Shown: positions 1-6,990, numbered from the stretch's first letter. The stretch: 7,259 nucleotides of DNA from Nevskiales bacterium (GCA_022616655.1 JAKEEJ010000115.1:1-7259); one strand, 5' to 3'. Made by a program: numbers and translations. The notes: generated from the letters alone by a model not told the origin.

Positions 1-587
1 CAGCCGTACGGCCGGGTCACGGGCTCGCTGACCGGCTTGCCGGCCAGCGCTTCTGACAGCGCGGTTTTGACGTAGGGTTTTGCCTTGGCGATGTCTGCCG
101 GGTCGGCGCTGGGCACGCTGTCAATGCCGCCCTTGTAGATCAGCGTGCCGTCCGGCGCAATGATGAACAGGTGCGGCGTGGTTTTGGCCTCGTAGCGGCG
201 ACCCACGTCTCCGCTGGGATCCAGCAGCACCGCGGTGGGGACGGCGTCGCGCGCGGCCGTCAGCTCGTTGGCTTGCGCGGCACTAACGTGACCCTGTTTT
301 CCGGGAGCGGAGGAAATCACCGACAGCCACACCACGCCCTTGCCGGTCGCTTCTTTCTGCAGCGACTGCAGGTTGCCGCTGCCGTAATGTTTCTCGACAA
401 ACGGGCATTTGTGGTTGGTCCACTCCAGCACCACAAACTTGCCCTTGAAGCTGCTGAGCGTGCGGGTTTTGCCGTGGCTGTCGGCCAGACTGAAATCCGG
501 CGCCTTCTCGCCCACCTGTGTCGCGGCACCGACCGTGGCCGTCAGGATCAAGGCCAGTGCCGCACCTCCTGTCTTCATGAAATGCAT
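1..587 (-). CDS. periplasmic peroxiredoxin-like (redoxin/AhpC-TSA family) protein, 3' end cut by window edge
   Basis: The reading frame runs from ATG at 587 to the left edge: 195 complete codons plus two bases (TG, probably Cys). Residues 1-22 look like a Sec signal peptide (Lys5, then a hydrophobic stretch ending in GAA), so the protein should act in the periplasm. The mature part begins with the redoxin opening VGEKAPDFSLAD (25-36). The probable catalytic cysteine is Cys61 in TNHKCPFVEKHY, the only cysteine before the edge. TTPHLFIIAPDG (136-147) is the thioredoxin-fold cis-Pro strand, and IYKGGIDS follows. The C-terminus, TRPYG plus the partial Cys codon, resembles the end of the PRX_like1-type thioredoxin family, which commonly finishes a few residues later, so only a few codons are probably missing. 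It lies 15 bp downstream of the DsbD/ScsB-like gene, surely in the same transcript. I infer that it receives electrons from that transporter. Peroxidase activity is likely from the family but not proven by the sequence. Confidence 0.9.
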   Translation of the reverse strand, partial: MHFMKTGGAALALILTATVGAATQVGEKAPDFSLADSHGKTRTLSSFKGKFVVLEWTNHKCPFVEKHYGSGNLQSLQKEATGKGVVWLSVISSAPGKQGHVSAAQANELTAARDAVPTAVLLDPSGDVGRRYEAKTTPHLFIIAPDGTLIYKGGIDSVPSADPADIAKAKPYVKTALSEALAGKPVSEPVTRPYG

Positions 588-594
588 CGAAGCT

Positions 595-600
595 CTCCTT
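595..600 (-). promoter_or_regulatory. Shine-Dalgarno site of the peroxiredoxin-like gene
   Basis: On the minus strand AAGGAG lies 7 nt before the ATG at 587 and 16 nt before the in-frame ATG at 578. The spacing selects 587 as the start. The site lies entirely in the 15-bp gap behind the stop codon of the upstream transporter gene, which fits translation from a shared mRNA. Confidence 0.75.
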
Positions 601-602
601 AT

Positions 603-2795
603 TCAAGGTACCAGTTTGAGCGCGTCCAATACGATGCCGGGCGTCAGGATCTGCGGCAATACCACCGGCTCGCCCGCCGGTGGATAGAGCAGATACAAGG
701 GCACACCGTTCCGGCCGAAACGGGCCAGCAGGACCGTGATGGCCGGGTCGGACCGGGTCCAGTCGGCGGTCAGCCAGACGATCCCTTTTCCCACAAAGGC
801 CCTGCGCACTGCCTCATTCTCCAGCGCCACGGCTTCATTCACCTTGCAGGTAACGCACCAGTCGGCGGTCACGTTGACAAACACCGGCCGGTGCTGAGCC
901 CGCAGATCGGTCAGTCGCGTGTCCGAATAGGGCCCGCTGAGCACCGCAGACGGGGTCGCCGGGATTGCGGCCTGTCTCAGTTCGGGATGTGCCAGCACGC
1001 CCAAAGCGGCCAGTACCGCGAGAACGGCAAGCACCCGGCGCACGGGCCCGCGCGCCGCCGGCCGGCACAGCCAGAGCGCAAACCCCAGCAGCACCAGTCC
1101 CAGCAGCACCAGCGCAACGCCATTGATACCGGTCTGGCGCCCCAATACCCATAACAGCCAGACCCCCGTGAGGTACAGCGGGAAGGCCATCAGTTGTTTG
1201 AAGGTCTCCATCCAGGCGCCGGGCCTGGGCAGGACGCGGCCCAGGCCGGGGAAAAATCCAAGCAGCAGAAACGGCAGCGCCAGACCAAAGCCCAGCGCGG
1301 CGAACACCGTCAGCGCCACGACGGCGGGCTGGGACAGGGCAAAGCCCATCGCGGCACCCATGAACGGCACCGTGCAGGGACTGGCCACCACCACCGCCAG
1401 CACCCCGGTGAAAAACGAACCGGCATCGCCGTTCCGCTCCGTCAGGGATTGACCCAGGCCCATCAACCGCGTCCCGAGCGGCACCATGCCCGACAGCGAC
1501 AAACCCAGCGCCACCATCAGATAAACCAGCGCCGCAATGAACACCGGTGATTGCAGCTGGAATCCCCACCCCACCGCCGCGCCGCCCGCGCGCAGTGCAA
1601 CCAGCACGGCGGCCAGCGCCAGGCAGGACAGAATCACGCCCGCGGCATACACCAGCGCGTGGCGGCGCTGGCCGGCACGCTGGAGCGTGCGACTCTCCAG
1701 CAAAGCCACCGCCTTGATGGACAACACCGGGAACACGCAGGGCATCAGGTTGAGAATCAAGCCTCCCAGCAGCGCAAATGCCAGCGCTTGCCAGAAGGCG
1801 GGAGGCGTAAACGCGTCGACGGCGGCCACCTCGCCCGGCTCCGCGTGGACGGTATAGGCGCTGATCGCGGGACCGTGCACCACCAGAACGCCTTCGACCC
1901 GATCCGGCGCGCGCACGTAATAATCACTGAGCGGCTGGCTGAAACGCGCCCTCTGTGGACCCAGTGCCGTGCGCTGTGTCGTACTGTAATTCACCAGATC
2001 AAGGGCATACGGAAAAAACTCCACGCGCCGCGCACCGGCCAGTGCCTGATCGCGGGCGATAACGGCCAGATGCCACTCCCCGTCGTGAATGGCGAACTGT
2101 CCGGACAGGGATTGCACTTGCGGCAGGCGCCGGCGCGTATCCTCAAAACGTGCCGCCCAGACCGGATCAGGCGTTGCGGTTCGAGAAACCGGCAGGCTCA
2201 AGCTCAGCTCGGCCTGACCGGGAATACAGATGTCGGAACAGGCCAACCACTTGGCCTGTGCCCGCACCGCAACCTGTTTGCCCTCCGCGTCCACGGGAAC
2301 CTCCAGCGACACCGGATGCAGGGTTTCCTCACCGTACCCGTAATTGACCAGATCGCCCAGACGGTGCGCCTGCGGAAACGGCCATTGCATGTCGCCTGCC
2401 GTCCAGCCTGCGGGCAAGGTCCACTGGAGCGTGGTCGGCAGACCGGAATCTCCCGGATTGCGCCAGTACGTGTGCCAGCCCTGGTCCGGCTTCAGGCGCA
2501 GCGCCACCTCATTCGTCATTCCGGGCCGCCACGCCGTACGTTCAGCCACCAGCTCGGCCTCCACCGGTCCGTTGCGCACGGGCGCGCTGTGCACCGTGCT
2601 TGCACAAAGTGCAAGCACGGCGAGTGCAAAGGTGGTCTTTAGAGCGCGTTGCGAAGGTAAGCAGGGCCGTTCGTGGTGAGCCTGTCGAACCATGAACGGT
2701 CGCGGGTCGCCGAGTACCCGCCCGTTCGTCCATTCGACAGGCTCAGGACGAACGGGGAAGCCCTCTGCAATTTTGAAATACGCTCTTGGATTCAT
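603..2795 (-). CDS. DsbD/ScsB-type thiol:disulfide interchange membrane protein with C-terminal thioredoxin domain
   Basis: Inner-membrane transporter that passes electrons from cytoplasmic thioredoxin to periplasmic thiol proteins. Numbered from ATG 2795 (730 aa): residues 12-43 are encoded by a REP-like repeat pair, and 54-70 form the signal-peptide core ending VHSAP. About 73-325 is the periplasmic DsbD_N-like region with the pair CSDIC (Cys186/Cys190). About 335-603 holds eight or nine membrane segments with the two hallmark cysteines LMPCVFPV (Cys353) and SPCTVPF (Cys474). The C-terminus is a periplasmic thioredoxin domain with ADWCVTCK (Cys647/Cys650). All six redox cysteines are present, so the enzyme looks functional. 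The long N-terminal domain and C-x3-C-IPG pair resemble ScsB more than E. coli DsbD. The start is uncertain: ATG 2846 also keeps the frame but would lie 17 bp from the divergent gene, ATG 2693 lies inside the repeat, and none has a good ribosome site. The peroxiredoxin-like gene follows in the operon. Confidence 0.92.
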   Translation of the reverse strand: MNPRAYFKIAEGFPVRPEPVEWTNGRVLGDPRPFMVRQAHHERPCLPSQRALKTTFALAVLALCASTVHSAPVRNGPVEAELVAERTAWRPGMTNEVALRLKPDQGWHTYWRNPGDSGLPTTLQWTLPAGWTAGDMQWPFPQAHRLGDLVNYGYGEETLHPVSLEVPVDAEGKQVAVRAQAKWLACSDICIPGQAELSLSLPVSRTATPDPVWAARFEDTRRRLPQVQSLSGQFAIHDGEWHLAVIARDQALAGARRVEFFPYALDLVNYSTTQRTALGPQRARFSQPLSDYYVRAPDRVEGVLVVHGPAISAYTVHAEPGEVAAVDAFTPPAFWQALAFALLGGLILNLMPCVFPVLSIKAVALLESRTLQRAGQRRHALVYAAGVILSCLALAAVLVALRAGGAAVGWGFQLQSPVFIAALVYLMVALGLSLSGMVPLGTRLMGLGQSLTERNGDAGSFFTGVLAVVVASPCTVPFMGAAMGFALSQPAVVALTVFAALGFGLALPFLLLGFFPGLGRVLPRPGAWMETFKQLMAFPLYLTGVWLLWVLGRQTGINGVALVLLGLVLLGFALWLCRPAARGPVRRVLAVLAVLAALGVLAHPELRQAAIPATPSAVLSGPYSDTRLTDLRAQHRPVFVNVTADWCVTCKVNEAVALENEAVRRAFVGKGIVWLTADWTRSDPAITVLLARFGRNGVPLYLLYPPAGEPVVLPQILTPGIVLDALKLVP
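2667..2755. repeat. inverted pair of REP-like palindromic repeats (BIME-like) within the dsbD/scsB-like 5' coding region
   Basis: Two copies of a ~33-nt palindromic unit face each other: 2667-2699 on the plus strand and 2722-2755 on the minus strand. Both begin CCGTTCGT, share the core TGAGCCTGTCGAA, and end GAACGG. They are separated by 22 nt. The core is a dispersed REP-like sequence seen in many proteobacterial genomes, normally between genes. Here it is translated in the transporter frame, giving the segments FPVRPEPVE and MVRQAHHER, peptides typical of such elements read through by gene predictions. The RNA could fold into a long cruciform-like hairpin close to the start of the transporter mRNA. 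Confidence 0.85.
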
Positions 2796-2818
2796 TCTGG
2801 GTTCAGTCTGGAGAGCGG

Positions 2819-2824
2819 AATAAT
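2819..2824 (+). promoter_or_regulatory. possible -10 element of the DUF2845 gene
   Basis: AATAAT matches five of six bases of the sigma-70 -10 consensus in an otherwise GC-rich spacer and lies about 40 nt before the ATG at 2864. No convincing -35 box stands 16-18 nt upstream, so this is only a candidate. Confidence 0.25.
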
Positions 2825-2863
2825 GACAGCGGCAAGGAACTCCCATTCCGGCGGAACTCTACC

Positions 2864-3466
2864 ATGCGACCCTTACTTTTCTGCATTGTTCTGACGGCAG
2901 TTTCCTCACTCGCCCGGGGAGGCGACACGCTGCGTTGCGGCTCCAGGATCATCAGCACCGGGGCACTGGCCGCGGAAGTTCTCGGCGTATGCGGTGAGCC
3001 GCAGTACCGTGACGTCTGGGTGTTTCCGCATTTTTCGTATCCCGGACTCGTACACGACACCGAGGAATGGTATTACAACTTCGGCCCCAATCAGCTGTTG
3101 CGCATCCTGCGCCTGCGCAACGGCCGGCTGGTCTCCATCGAATCTGACGGCTATGGGTACTCCCAGTCATCGCCGCTGGAATGCACTCCGGATGGGCGGC
3201 TGCAGGGCCAGTCCAAGCTTCGGCTGCTGCGGCTGTGCGGCGAGCCGGTCACGCGCGAATCGCTCAACGTCCTCACACCGCTGCCGCGCCGTCCCGGCGT
3301 CGGCCCGCCCGGATTCGCGGGACTGCAGCCGGTCTTCCGTGAGCGGTGGGTCTACAACCTGGGGGCGGATGTCCTGCTGCGCGAGGTGACTCTGGAGAAC
3401 GGCCGGGTGGTGTCCGTGGACTACGGCGGCCACGGTTTCGACGCGCACCGACCCGCGCCGTATTAA
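2864..3466 (+). CDS. secreted DUF2845 domain protein, two tandem homologous halves
   Basis: A 200-aa protein of unknown function. Residues 1-20 ([20 protein letters not shown]) form a Sec signal peptide with no lipobox, so it is probably periplasmic. The mature part resembles the DUF2845 family: [11 protein letters not shown] (21-31), VCGEP (42-46), EEWYYNFGP (67-75), [16 protein letters not shown] (78-93). A second copy follows: Cys107, LCGEP (124-128), RWVYNLG (161-167), [16 protein letters not shown] (171-186). Cys25-Cys43 and Cys107-Cys125 have identical 18-residue spacing, suggesting one disulfide per half. ATG 2864 is chosen because the signal peptide begins there. The frame stays open back to ATG 2786, but that would add 26 non-signal residues overlapping the divergent gene. 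The ribosome site is weak (GCGGAA, 7 nt before the ATG). The gene is divergent from the thiol-redox operon and ends tail to tail on cysC, with overlapping stop codons. Role unknown. Confidence 0.88.
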   Translation: MRPLLFCIVLTAVSSLARGGDTLRCGSRIISTGALAAEVLGVCGEPQYRDVWVFPHFSYPGLVHDTEEWYYNFGPNQLLRILRLRNGRLVSIESDGYGYSQSSPLECTPDGRLQGQSKLRLLRLCGEPVTRESLNVLTPLPRRPGVGPPGFAGLQPVFRERWVYNLGADVLLREVTLENGRVVSVDYGGHGFDAHRPAPY

Positions 3467-4077
3467 ACGACGGCGCGGGCTTTCAGGAAATCCAGCAGAA
3501 CAGCCACCGACTCTTCCAGCGGGCTGTTGCCGGTGTCAATGACCAGCTCGGGAGATTCCGGCGCCTCGTAGGGTGAATCAATGCCCGTGAAATCCTTGAT
3601 CTGTCCGGCGCGGGCTTTTTTATACATGCCCTTCGGGTCGCGGCTCTCGCACACATCCAGCGGTGCTTTCACGTACACCTCAAGGAATTCGTCCGGTTTG
3701 AACAGCTGGCGTACCGAGGCGCGATCGGCGCGGAACGGCGAAATGAAGGCGGTCAGGACAATCAGGCCGGCGTCCACGAACAGCTTGGCCACTTCCCCGA
3801 TGCGGCGGATGTTTTCTATGCGATCCTGGACCGAAAAACTCAAGCCCTTGTTTAAGCCCTGACGGATATTGTCGCCGTCGAGCAGATAGCTGTGCTGGCC
3901 GGCCTCGAACAACCGGAGTTCCAGCGCGTTGGCCAGCGTGGATTTTCCGGAACCGGACAGACCGGTCAACCAGATCACGCAGGGTTTCTGTTTTTTCTGC
4001 TGCGCGCGCTGCTCGCGCGTTACCTGGTGAGCGTGCCACACAAGATTTGTGGCCGGCGCTGGTTTGCTCTGGGACAC
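3463..4077 (-). CDS. cysC: adenylylsulfate kinase (APS kinase), stand-alone
   Basis: Cytoplasmic kinase that phosphorylates adenosine 5'-phosphosulfate at the 3' position with ATP, giving PAPS for sulfate assimilation or sulfotransfer. From GTG 4077 it is 204 aa, the usual CysC length. Seen in sequence: the conserved lead-in LVWHAHQVT (12-20); P-loop GLSGSGKS (39-46); [18 protein letters not shown] (65-82); [15 protein letters not shown] (86-100); [11 protein letters not shown] (109-119), with Ser113 at the place of the phosphoserine of E. coli Cys[32 protein letters not shown] (144-174), the APS-binding region. GTG 4077 is chosen because AGGAG lies 5 nt before it and family similarity starts here. 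The frame stays open to ATG 4257, but that stretch is translated repeat DNA. No cysD, cysN or cysH is in view, so the APS source must be encoded elsewhere. All key motifs are intact. Confidence 0.93.
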   Translation of the reverse strand: MSQSKPAPATNLVWHAHQVTREQRAQQKKQKPCVIWLTGLSGSGKSTLANALELRLFEAGQHSYLLDGDNIRQGLNKGLSFSVQDRIENIRRIGEVAKLFVDAGLIVLTAFISPFRADRASVRQLFKPDEFLEVYVKAPLDVCESRDPKGMYKKARAGQIKDFTGIDSPYEAPESPELVIDTGNSPLEESVAVLLDFLKARAVV

Positions 4078-4082
4078 GGGGA

Positions 4083-4087
4083 CTCCT
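4083..4087 (-). promoter_or_regulatory. Shine-Dalgarno site that fixes the cysC GTG start
   Basis: On the minus strand AGGAG is followed by TCCCC and then GTG at 4077. The 5-nt spacing, together with the start of CysC family similarity a few residues later, argues for the GTG and against the ATG at 4257. Confidence 0.7.
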
Positions 4088-4150
4088 GGCTCGAAACTAG
4101 GGCGGCTATTTTTGCATGCCGCAAGCATCGGAGCGACCTGCAGGCGAAAA

Positions 4151-4195
4151 CGCCCCCATCCCAACCTTCCCCCGCGAGCGGGGGAAGGAGCAGTA
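4151..4195. repeat. dispersed GC-rich hairpin repeat upstream of cysC
   Basis: CCCCCATCCCAACCTTCCCC leads into a perfect 10-bp stem: CCTTCCCCCG (4165-4174) pairs with CGGGGGAAGG (4179-4188) around the loop CGAG. The composition and the leading CCCCATCC match a short dispersed repeat common in proteobacterial intergenic DNA. Neither strand has a T-run after the stem, so it is not a typical intrinsic terminator. On the minus strand it would lie in the 5' leader of cysC mRNA if transcription starts upstream. Confidence 0.65.
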
Positions 4196-4256
4196 TCGTC
4201 TACAAACACGTGAACGAAAAACCGCTTTAGCAACTTGTTGAAAAACTCCATTCCCA

Positions 4257-4363
4257 TGTCATTTCGAGCGAAGCGAGAAATCCGGCGTTAACCGTCCTGA
4301 GCCGCCGGAAGCGACGAAGGATCCAGACCGGATTCCTCTCCGCTATCGCGGCTCGGAATGACA
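4257..4363. repeat. palindromic intergenic repeat (GTCATTTCGAGCGAAGCGAG type)
   Basis: The left arm 4257-4285 begins TGTCATTTCGAGCGAAGCGA and ends in AAATCCGG. The right arm 4328-4363, read on the minus strand, begins TGTCATTCCGAGCCGCGATA and ends in AATCCGG. The arms are imperfect inverted copies about 30 nt long. The 42-nt middle contains CCTGAGCCGCCGGAAGCGAC followed by GAAGGATC, resembling another REP-like core. The element sits between the 3' end of the lipoprotein gene and the 5' side of cysC, both on the minus strand, and could fold into a long hairpin in a read-through transcript. It explains part of the 313-bp gene-free stretch 4078-4390. The rest (4078-4150, 4196-4256, 4364-4390) shows no gene or clear site. 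Confidence 0.75.
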
Positions 4364-4390
4364 GACCGCGCAGCAGGTTCTGAGATGACT

Positions 4391-4843
4391 TCAGCGGCCG
4401 GCCAGGGGATTCAGCGCATAGTGCCCGACATCCTGTACCGCGCCGGCCTGCACCTCGAACGGCATTTTGATGGCGCTGACCACAAAACGGTGGTTGGCGT
4501 TTGCGGCTTCCCGGAACGCGTACACGCCGGCGGGCAACACACCGGTAAACACCCCGGTACGAACCTTGGGATCCGTATTCACCATCAGGGTGTAATCGCG
4601 TCGGGTCGCGGGCGTATCCACCCGTTCAAGATGCACCACCCAGGCCGGGTTGCCGGACGATTCCGTTATCTCCACAAACTGGTAGGACAGCGTACCAATC
4701 ACCACGCCGGAATTTCCGGCCAGCGGTAACGAGTTCGTCGAAGATGAGGAAGGCCCGACAGGGGGGCTGCCAGCACAACTGGCCAGGGTTGCGGCAAGCA
4801 ACACGTTGCAGATCGGAATGACCTTGAGCGCTTTTATCTTCAT
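4391..4843 (-). CDS. small predicted lipoprotein of unknown function
   Basis: A 150-aa protein. Residues 1-22 form a lipoprotein signal peptide: Lys2, Lys4 and Lys7, hydrophobic 8-19, then lipobox LASC with Cys23 as the lipidated residue. The +2 residue is Ala, so outer-membrane sorting is expected. A Ser/Pro-rich linker (25-40, SPPVGPSSSSTNSLPL) leads to a single compact domain of about 105 residues rich in predicted beta strands: VVIGTLSYQFVEI (47-59), AWVVHLERV, DYTLMVNTD, then TGVLPAGVYAFRE and RFVVSAIKMPFEVQAGAVQDVG. The LPAGVY turn followed by a strand resembles small immunoglobulin- or transthyretin-like beta domains of envelope lipoproteins such as DUF2846, but I cannot assign a family. 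There are no cysteines after Cys23. The start is well supported by GGAGG (4850-4854) 6 nt before ATG. It is divergent from prpE and separated from cysC by repeat DNA, so probably monocistronic. Confidence 0.82.
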   Translation of the reverse strand: MKIKALKVIPICNVLLAATLASCAGSPPVGPSSSSTNSLPLAGNSGVVIGTLSYQFVEITESSGNPAWVVHLERVDTPATRRDYTLMVNTDPKVRTGVFTGVLPAGVYAFREAANANHRFVVSAIKMPFEVQAGAVQDVGHYALNPLAGR

Positions 4844-5004
4844 GGGTGGCCTCCGTCAGGGTCCCATGAGCGGCTATAGTGGCCCTCTCCCCTGTAAAAC
4901 ACAAGATGTAGTGGCAGGGCCGCTGTCGGGAATTTCTGCTCGGGTCGGGCAGGCCGGCGCCCGGAATCATCCTATCGGCGGACGAAACTGACGGGGTCCT
5001 GGGG

Positions 5005-5010
5005 TAGAAT
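5005..5010 (+). promoter_or_regulatory. possible -10 element of prpE
   Basis: TAGAAT matches five of six bases of the sigma-70 -10 box and lies about 79 nt before the prpE ATG in the 245-bp divergent region 4844-5088. No good -35 box is seen at the proper spacing, so an activator-dependent or other promoter is equally possible. A start here would leave a leader of roughly 70 nt. Confidence 0.25.
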
Positions 5011-5088
5011 TCGCTTCCACCGCGGCCGCCGGTTGTTTCAGCGGGCCGGCAGCCTGTAACCAGAAAACCAAAAGGGGGATGCAAAAAA

Positions 5089-6990
5089 ATGTCCAGCGCT
5101 TACGAAGCGGTTTACGCCCGTTCGCTGAAGGAACCGGAGCGCTTCTGGGCTGATGCCGCCGAGGCGCTGCACTGGGACCGCCGCTGGGACCGGGTTTTTG
5201 ACGATTCGCGCAAGCCCTACTACCGCTGGTTCGTGGGCGGCACGCTCAACACCTGCTACAACGCACTGGACCTGCATATCGAGCGTGGGCGTGGCAAGCA
5301 ACCGGCCCTGATCTACGACAGCCCGGTCACCGGCACCGTCCGGGCCTACACCTACCGGGAACTTCGGGACGAAGTCGCGCAGTTTGCCGGCGCGCTCCGG
5401 AACCTGGGCGTCGAAAAGGGCGATCGTGTGCTCATCTACATGCCGATGGTTCCCGAGGCGGCGATCGCAATGCTGGCCTGTGCGCGCCTCGGCGCCGTGC
5501 ACTCGGTCGTTTTCGGTGGCTTCGCGCCCAAGGAAACGGCCTCGCGCATTGACGACGCCAGACCCAAGCTGATTCTCTCCGCTTCCTGCGGCATCGAAGT
5601 CAACCGGGTGATTCCGTACAAGCCGCTGCTGGACCAGGCGATTGAACTGGCCCGGCACAAACCGGACCGCTGCGTCATCCTGCAGCGACCCCAGCAAAAA
5701 GCCCCGCTGATCCGCGGACGGGACCTCGACTGGCAGGACGTCCAGGCGGGCGCTGCGCCCGTGGACTGTGTACCGGTCGCCGCCACCGACCCCCTGTACA
5801 TCCTCTACACCTCCGGCACCACGGGAATACCGAAGGGCGTGGTCCGCGACAACGGCGGCCACGCCGTCGCCAGCCATTGGAGCATGGAAAACATCTACGG
5901 CATCGGCGCGGGCGAAATCATGTGGACGGCCTCCGACATCGGCTGGCAGGTCGGCCACTCGTACATCGTGTACGCCCCGCTGCTCAAGGGCGCCACCAGC
6001 CTTCTCTACGAAGGCAAACCGATCGGCACGCCCGACGCGGGCGCGTTCTGGCGCGTCATCTCCCAGCACCGGGTCAATGTTTTTTTCACCGCACCCACCG
6101 CGTTCCGGGCCATCAAAAAAGAAGACCCGCGGGGAGAACACATCGGCCGGTACGACCTGTCGCGATTCCGCGCCCTGTTTCTCGCCGGCGAGCGCTCCGA
6201 CCCGGACACCCTGCAATGGGCCCAGACGCGCCTCGGCGTTCCGGTCATTGACCATTACTGGCAGACCGAAACCGGCTGGCCGGTTCTCGCGAACTGTGTC
6301 GGACTGGGCCTGCTGCCCATCAAACCGGGTTCGCCGGCCAAACCCATGCCGGGCTGGGACCTGCACATCCTCGACGAGAACGGACACGAATCCCCGCGGG
6401 GCCAGATCGGCAACATCGTGGCCAGATTGCCGATGCCGCCGGGCGCGCTGACCACCCTCTGGAACAACGACAGCGGATTCGAAAAATCCTACCTGTCGCA
6501 CTATCCCGGCTACTACCTGGCGGGCGATGCCGGGTACCAGGACGAGGACGGCTACTTCTACGTCATGAGCCGCATTGACGACATCATCAACGTCGCGGGC
6601 CACCGGCTCTCGACCGGCGGGATGGAAGAAGTGCTGGCTGGGCACCCCGACGTGGCCGAATGCGCCGTGGTCGGCGTGGCCGACGAAGTGAAAGGCGCGA
6701 TTCCGGTCGGCTTCGTCGTCACCAAGGCCGGCGTGACGCGGGGTGCGGCGGACATCGTCCCCGAACTCGTGGAACGCGTCCGGCAGACCATCGGCCCGGT
6801 CGCCGCGTTCAAAACCGCGGTGGTTATCAAGCGCCTGCCCAAGACCCGCTCCGGAAAAATCCTGCGCGGCACCATGAAAAAAATCGCCGACGGAACGGAG
6901 TTTGCGGTTCCCGCGACCATTGACGATCCGGCCATCCTGGACGAAATCGCCGAAGCGCTCAAAACCATCGGCTATCCAAAAAATCGTTAG
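5089..6990 (+). CDS. prpE: propionyl-CoA synthetase (propionate--CoA ligase)
   Basis: Cytoplasmic AMP-forming acyl-CoA synthetase that activates propionate with ATP and CoA to propionyl-CoA. At 633 aa it has full family length. In order: N-terminal ACS-type cap (YEAVYARSLKEPERFWADAA, 4-23; NTCYNALDLHIERG); GDRVLIYMPMVPEA; P-loop-like motif YTSGTTGIPKG (240-250) followed by VVRDNGGH, which favours PrpE over acetyl-CoA synthetase; WTASDIGWQVGHSY; YWQTETGWP (390-398); GYYLAGDAGYQDEDGYFYVM with Asp480 in the ATP-ribose-binding motif; SRIDDIINVAGHRLS at the hinge; and PKTRSGKILRG with Lys590, the adenylation-step lysine that is acetylated in related enzymes. The start is supported by AAAGGGGGA 10 nt upstream of ATG. 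An earlier ATG at 5079 is out of frame. No prpB, prpC, prpD or prpR is in view, so it may serve propionate reuse or polyester precursor supply. It is divergent from the lipoprotein gene, with an RTX tract 63 bp downstream. Confidence 0.95.
   Translation: MSSAYEAVYARSLKEPERFWADAAEALHWDRRWDRVFDDSRKPYYRWFVGGTLNTCYNALDLHIERGRGKQPALIYDSPVTGTVRAYTYRELRDEVAQFAGALRNLGVEKGDRVLIYMPMVPEAAIAMLACARLGAVHSVVFGGFAPKETASRIDDARPKLILSASCGIEVNRVIPYKPLLDQAIELARHKPDRCVILQRPQQKAPLIRGRDLDWQDVQAGAAPVDCVPVAATDPLYILYTSGTTGIPKGVVRDNGGHAVASHWSMENIYGIGAGEIMWTASDIGWQVGHSYIVYAPLLKGATSLLYEGKPIGTPDAGAFWRVISQHRVNVFFTAPTAFRAIKKEDPRGEHIGRYDLSRFRALFLAGERSDPDTLQWAQTRLGVPVIDHYWQTETGWPVLANCVGLGLLPIKPGSPAKPMPGWDLHILDENGHESPRGQIGNIVARLPMPPGALTTLWNNDSGFEKSYLSHYPGYYLAGDAGYQDEDGYFYVMSRIDDIINVAGHRLSTGGMEEVLAGHPDVAECAVVGVADEVKGAIPVGFVVTKAGVTRGAADIVPELVERVRQTIGPVAAFKTAVVIKRLPKTRSGKILRGTMKKIADGTEFAVPATIDDPAILDEIAEALKTIGYPKNR

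Noticed and set aside
171..1154. 327-codon plus-strand open frame spanning the peroxiredoxin-like gene and the 3' part of the transporter gene
   Set aside because: It crosses two well-supported minus-strand genes, has no ribosome site or domain, and has composition typical of an antisense shadow.
1551..2642. 363-codon plus-strand open frame opposite the DsbD/ScsB-like gene
   Set aside because: The protein is Gln/His/Arg-rich low-complexity sequence without domains. The minus strand has all family motifs of a redox transporter.
4165..4188. Hairpin considered as an intrinsic terminator
   Set aside because: The stem is strong, but no T-run follows on either strand and the surrounding sequence is that of a dispersed repeat.
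4078..4257. N-terminal extension of cysC from ATG 4257
   Set aside because: The 60 extra residues are encoded by repeat DNA, whereas GTG 4077 has AGGAG at 5 nt and gives the normal CysC length.
5038..6645. 535-codon open frame on the minus strand antisense to prpE
   Set aside because: It lies fully opposite a convincing full-length prpE. Its protein is Val/Gly/Arg/Asp-rich with no recognisable domain, as expected for the complement of GC-rich codons.
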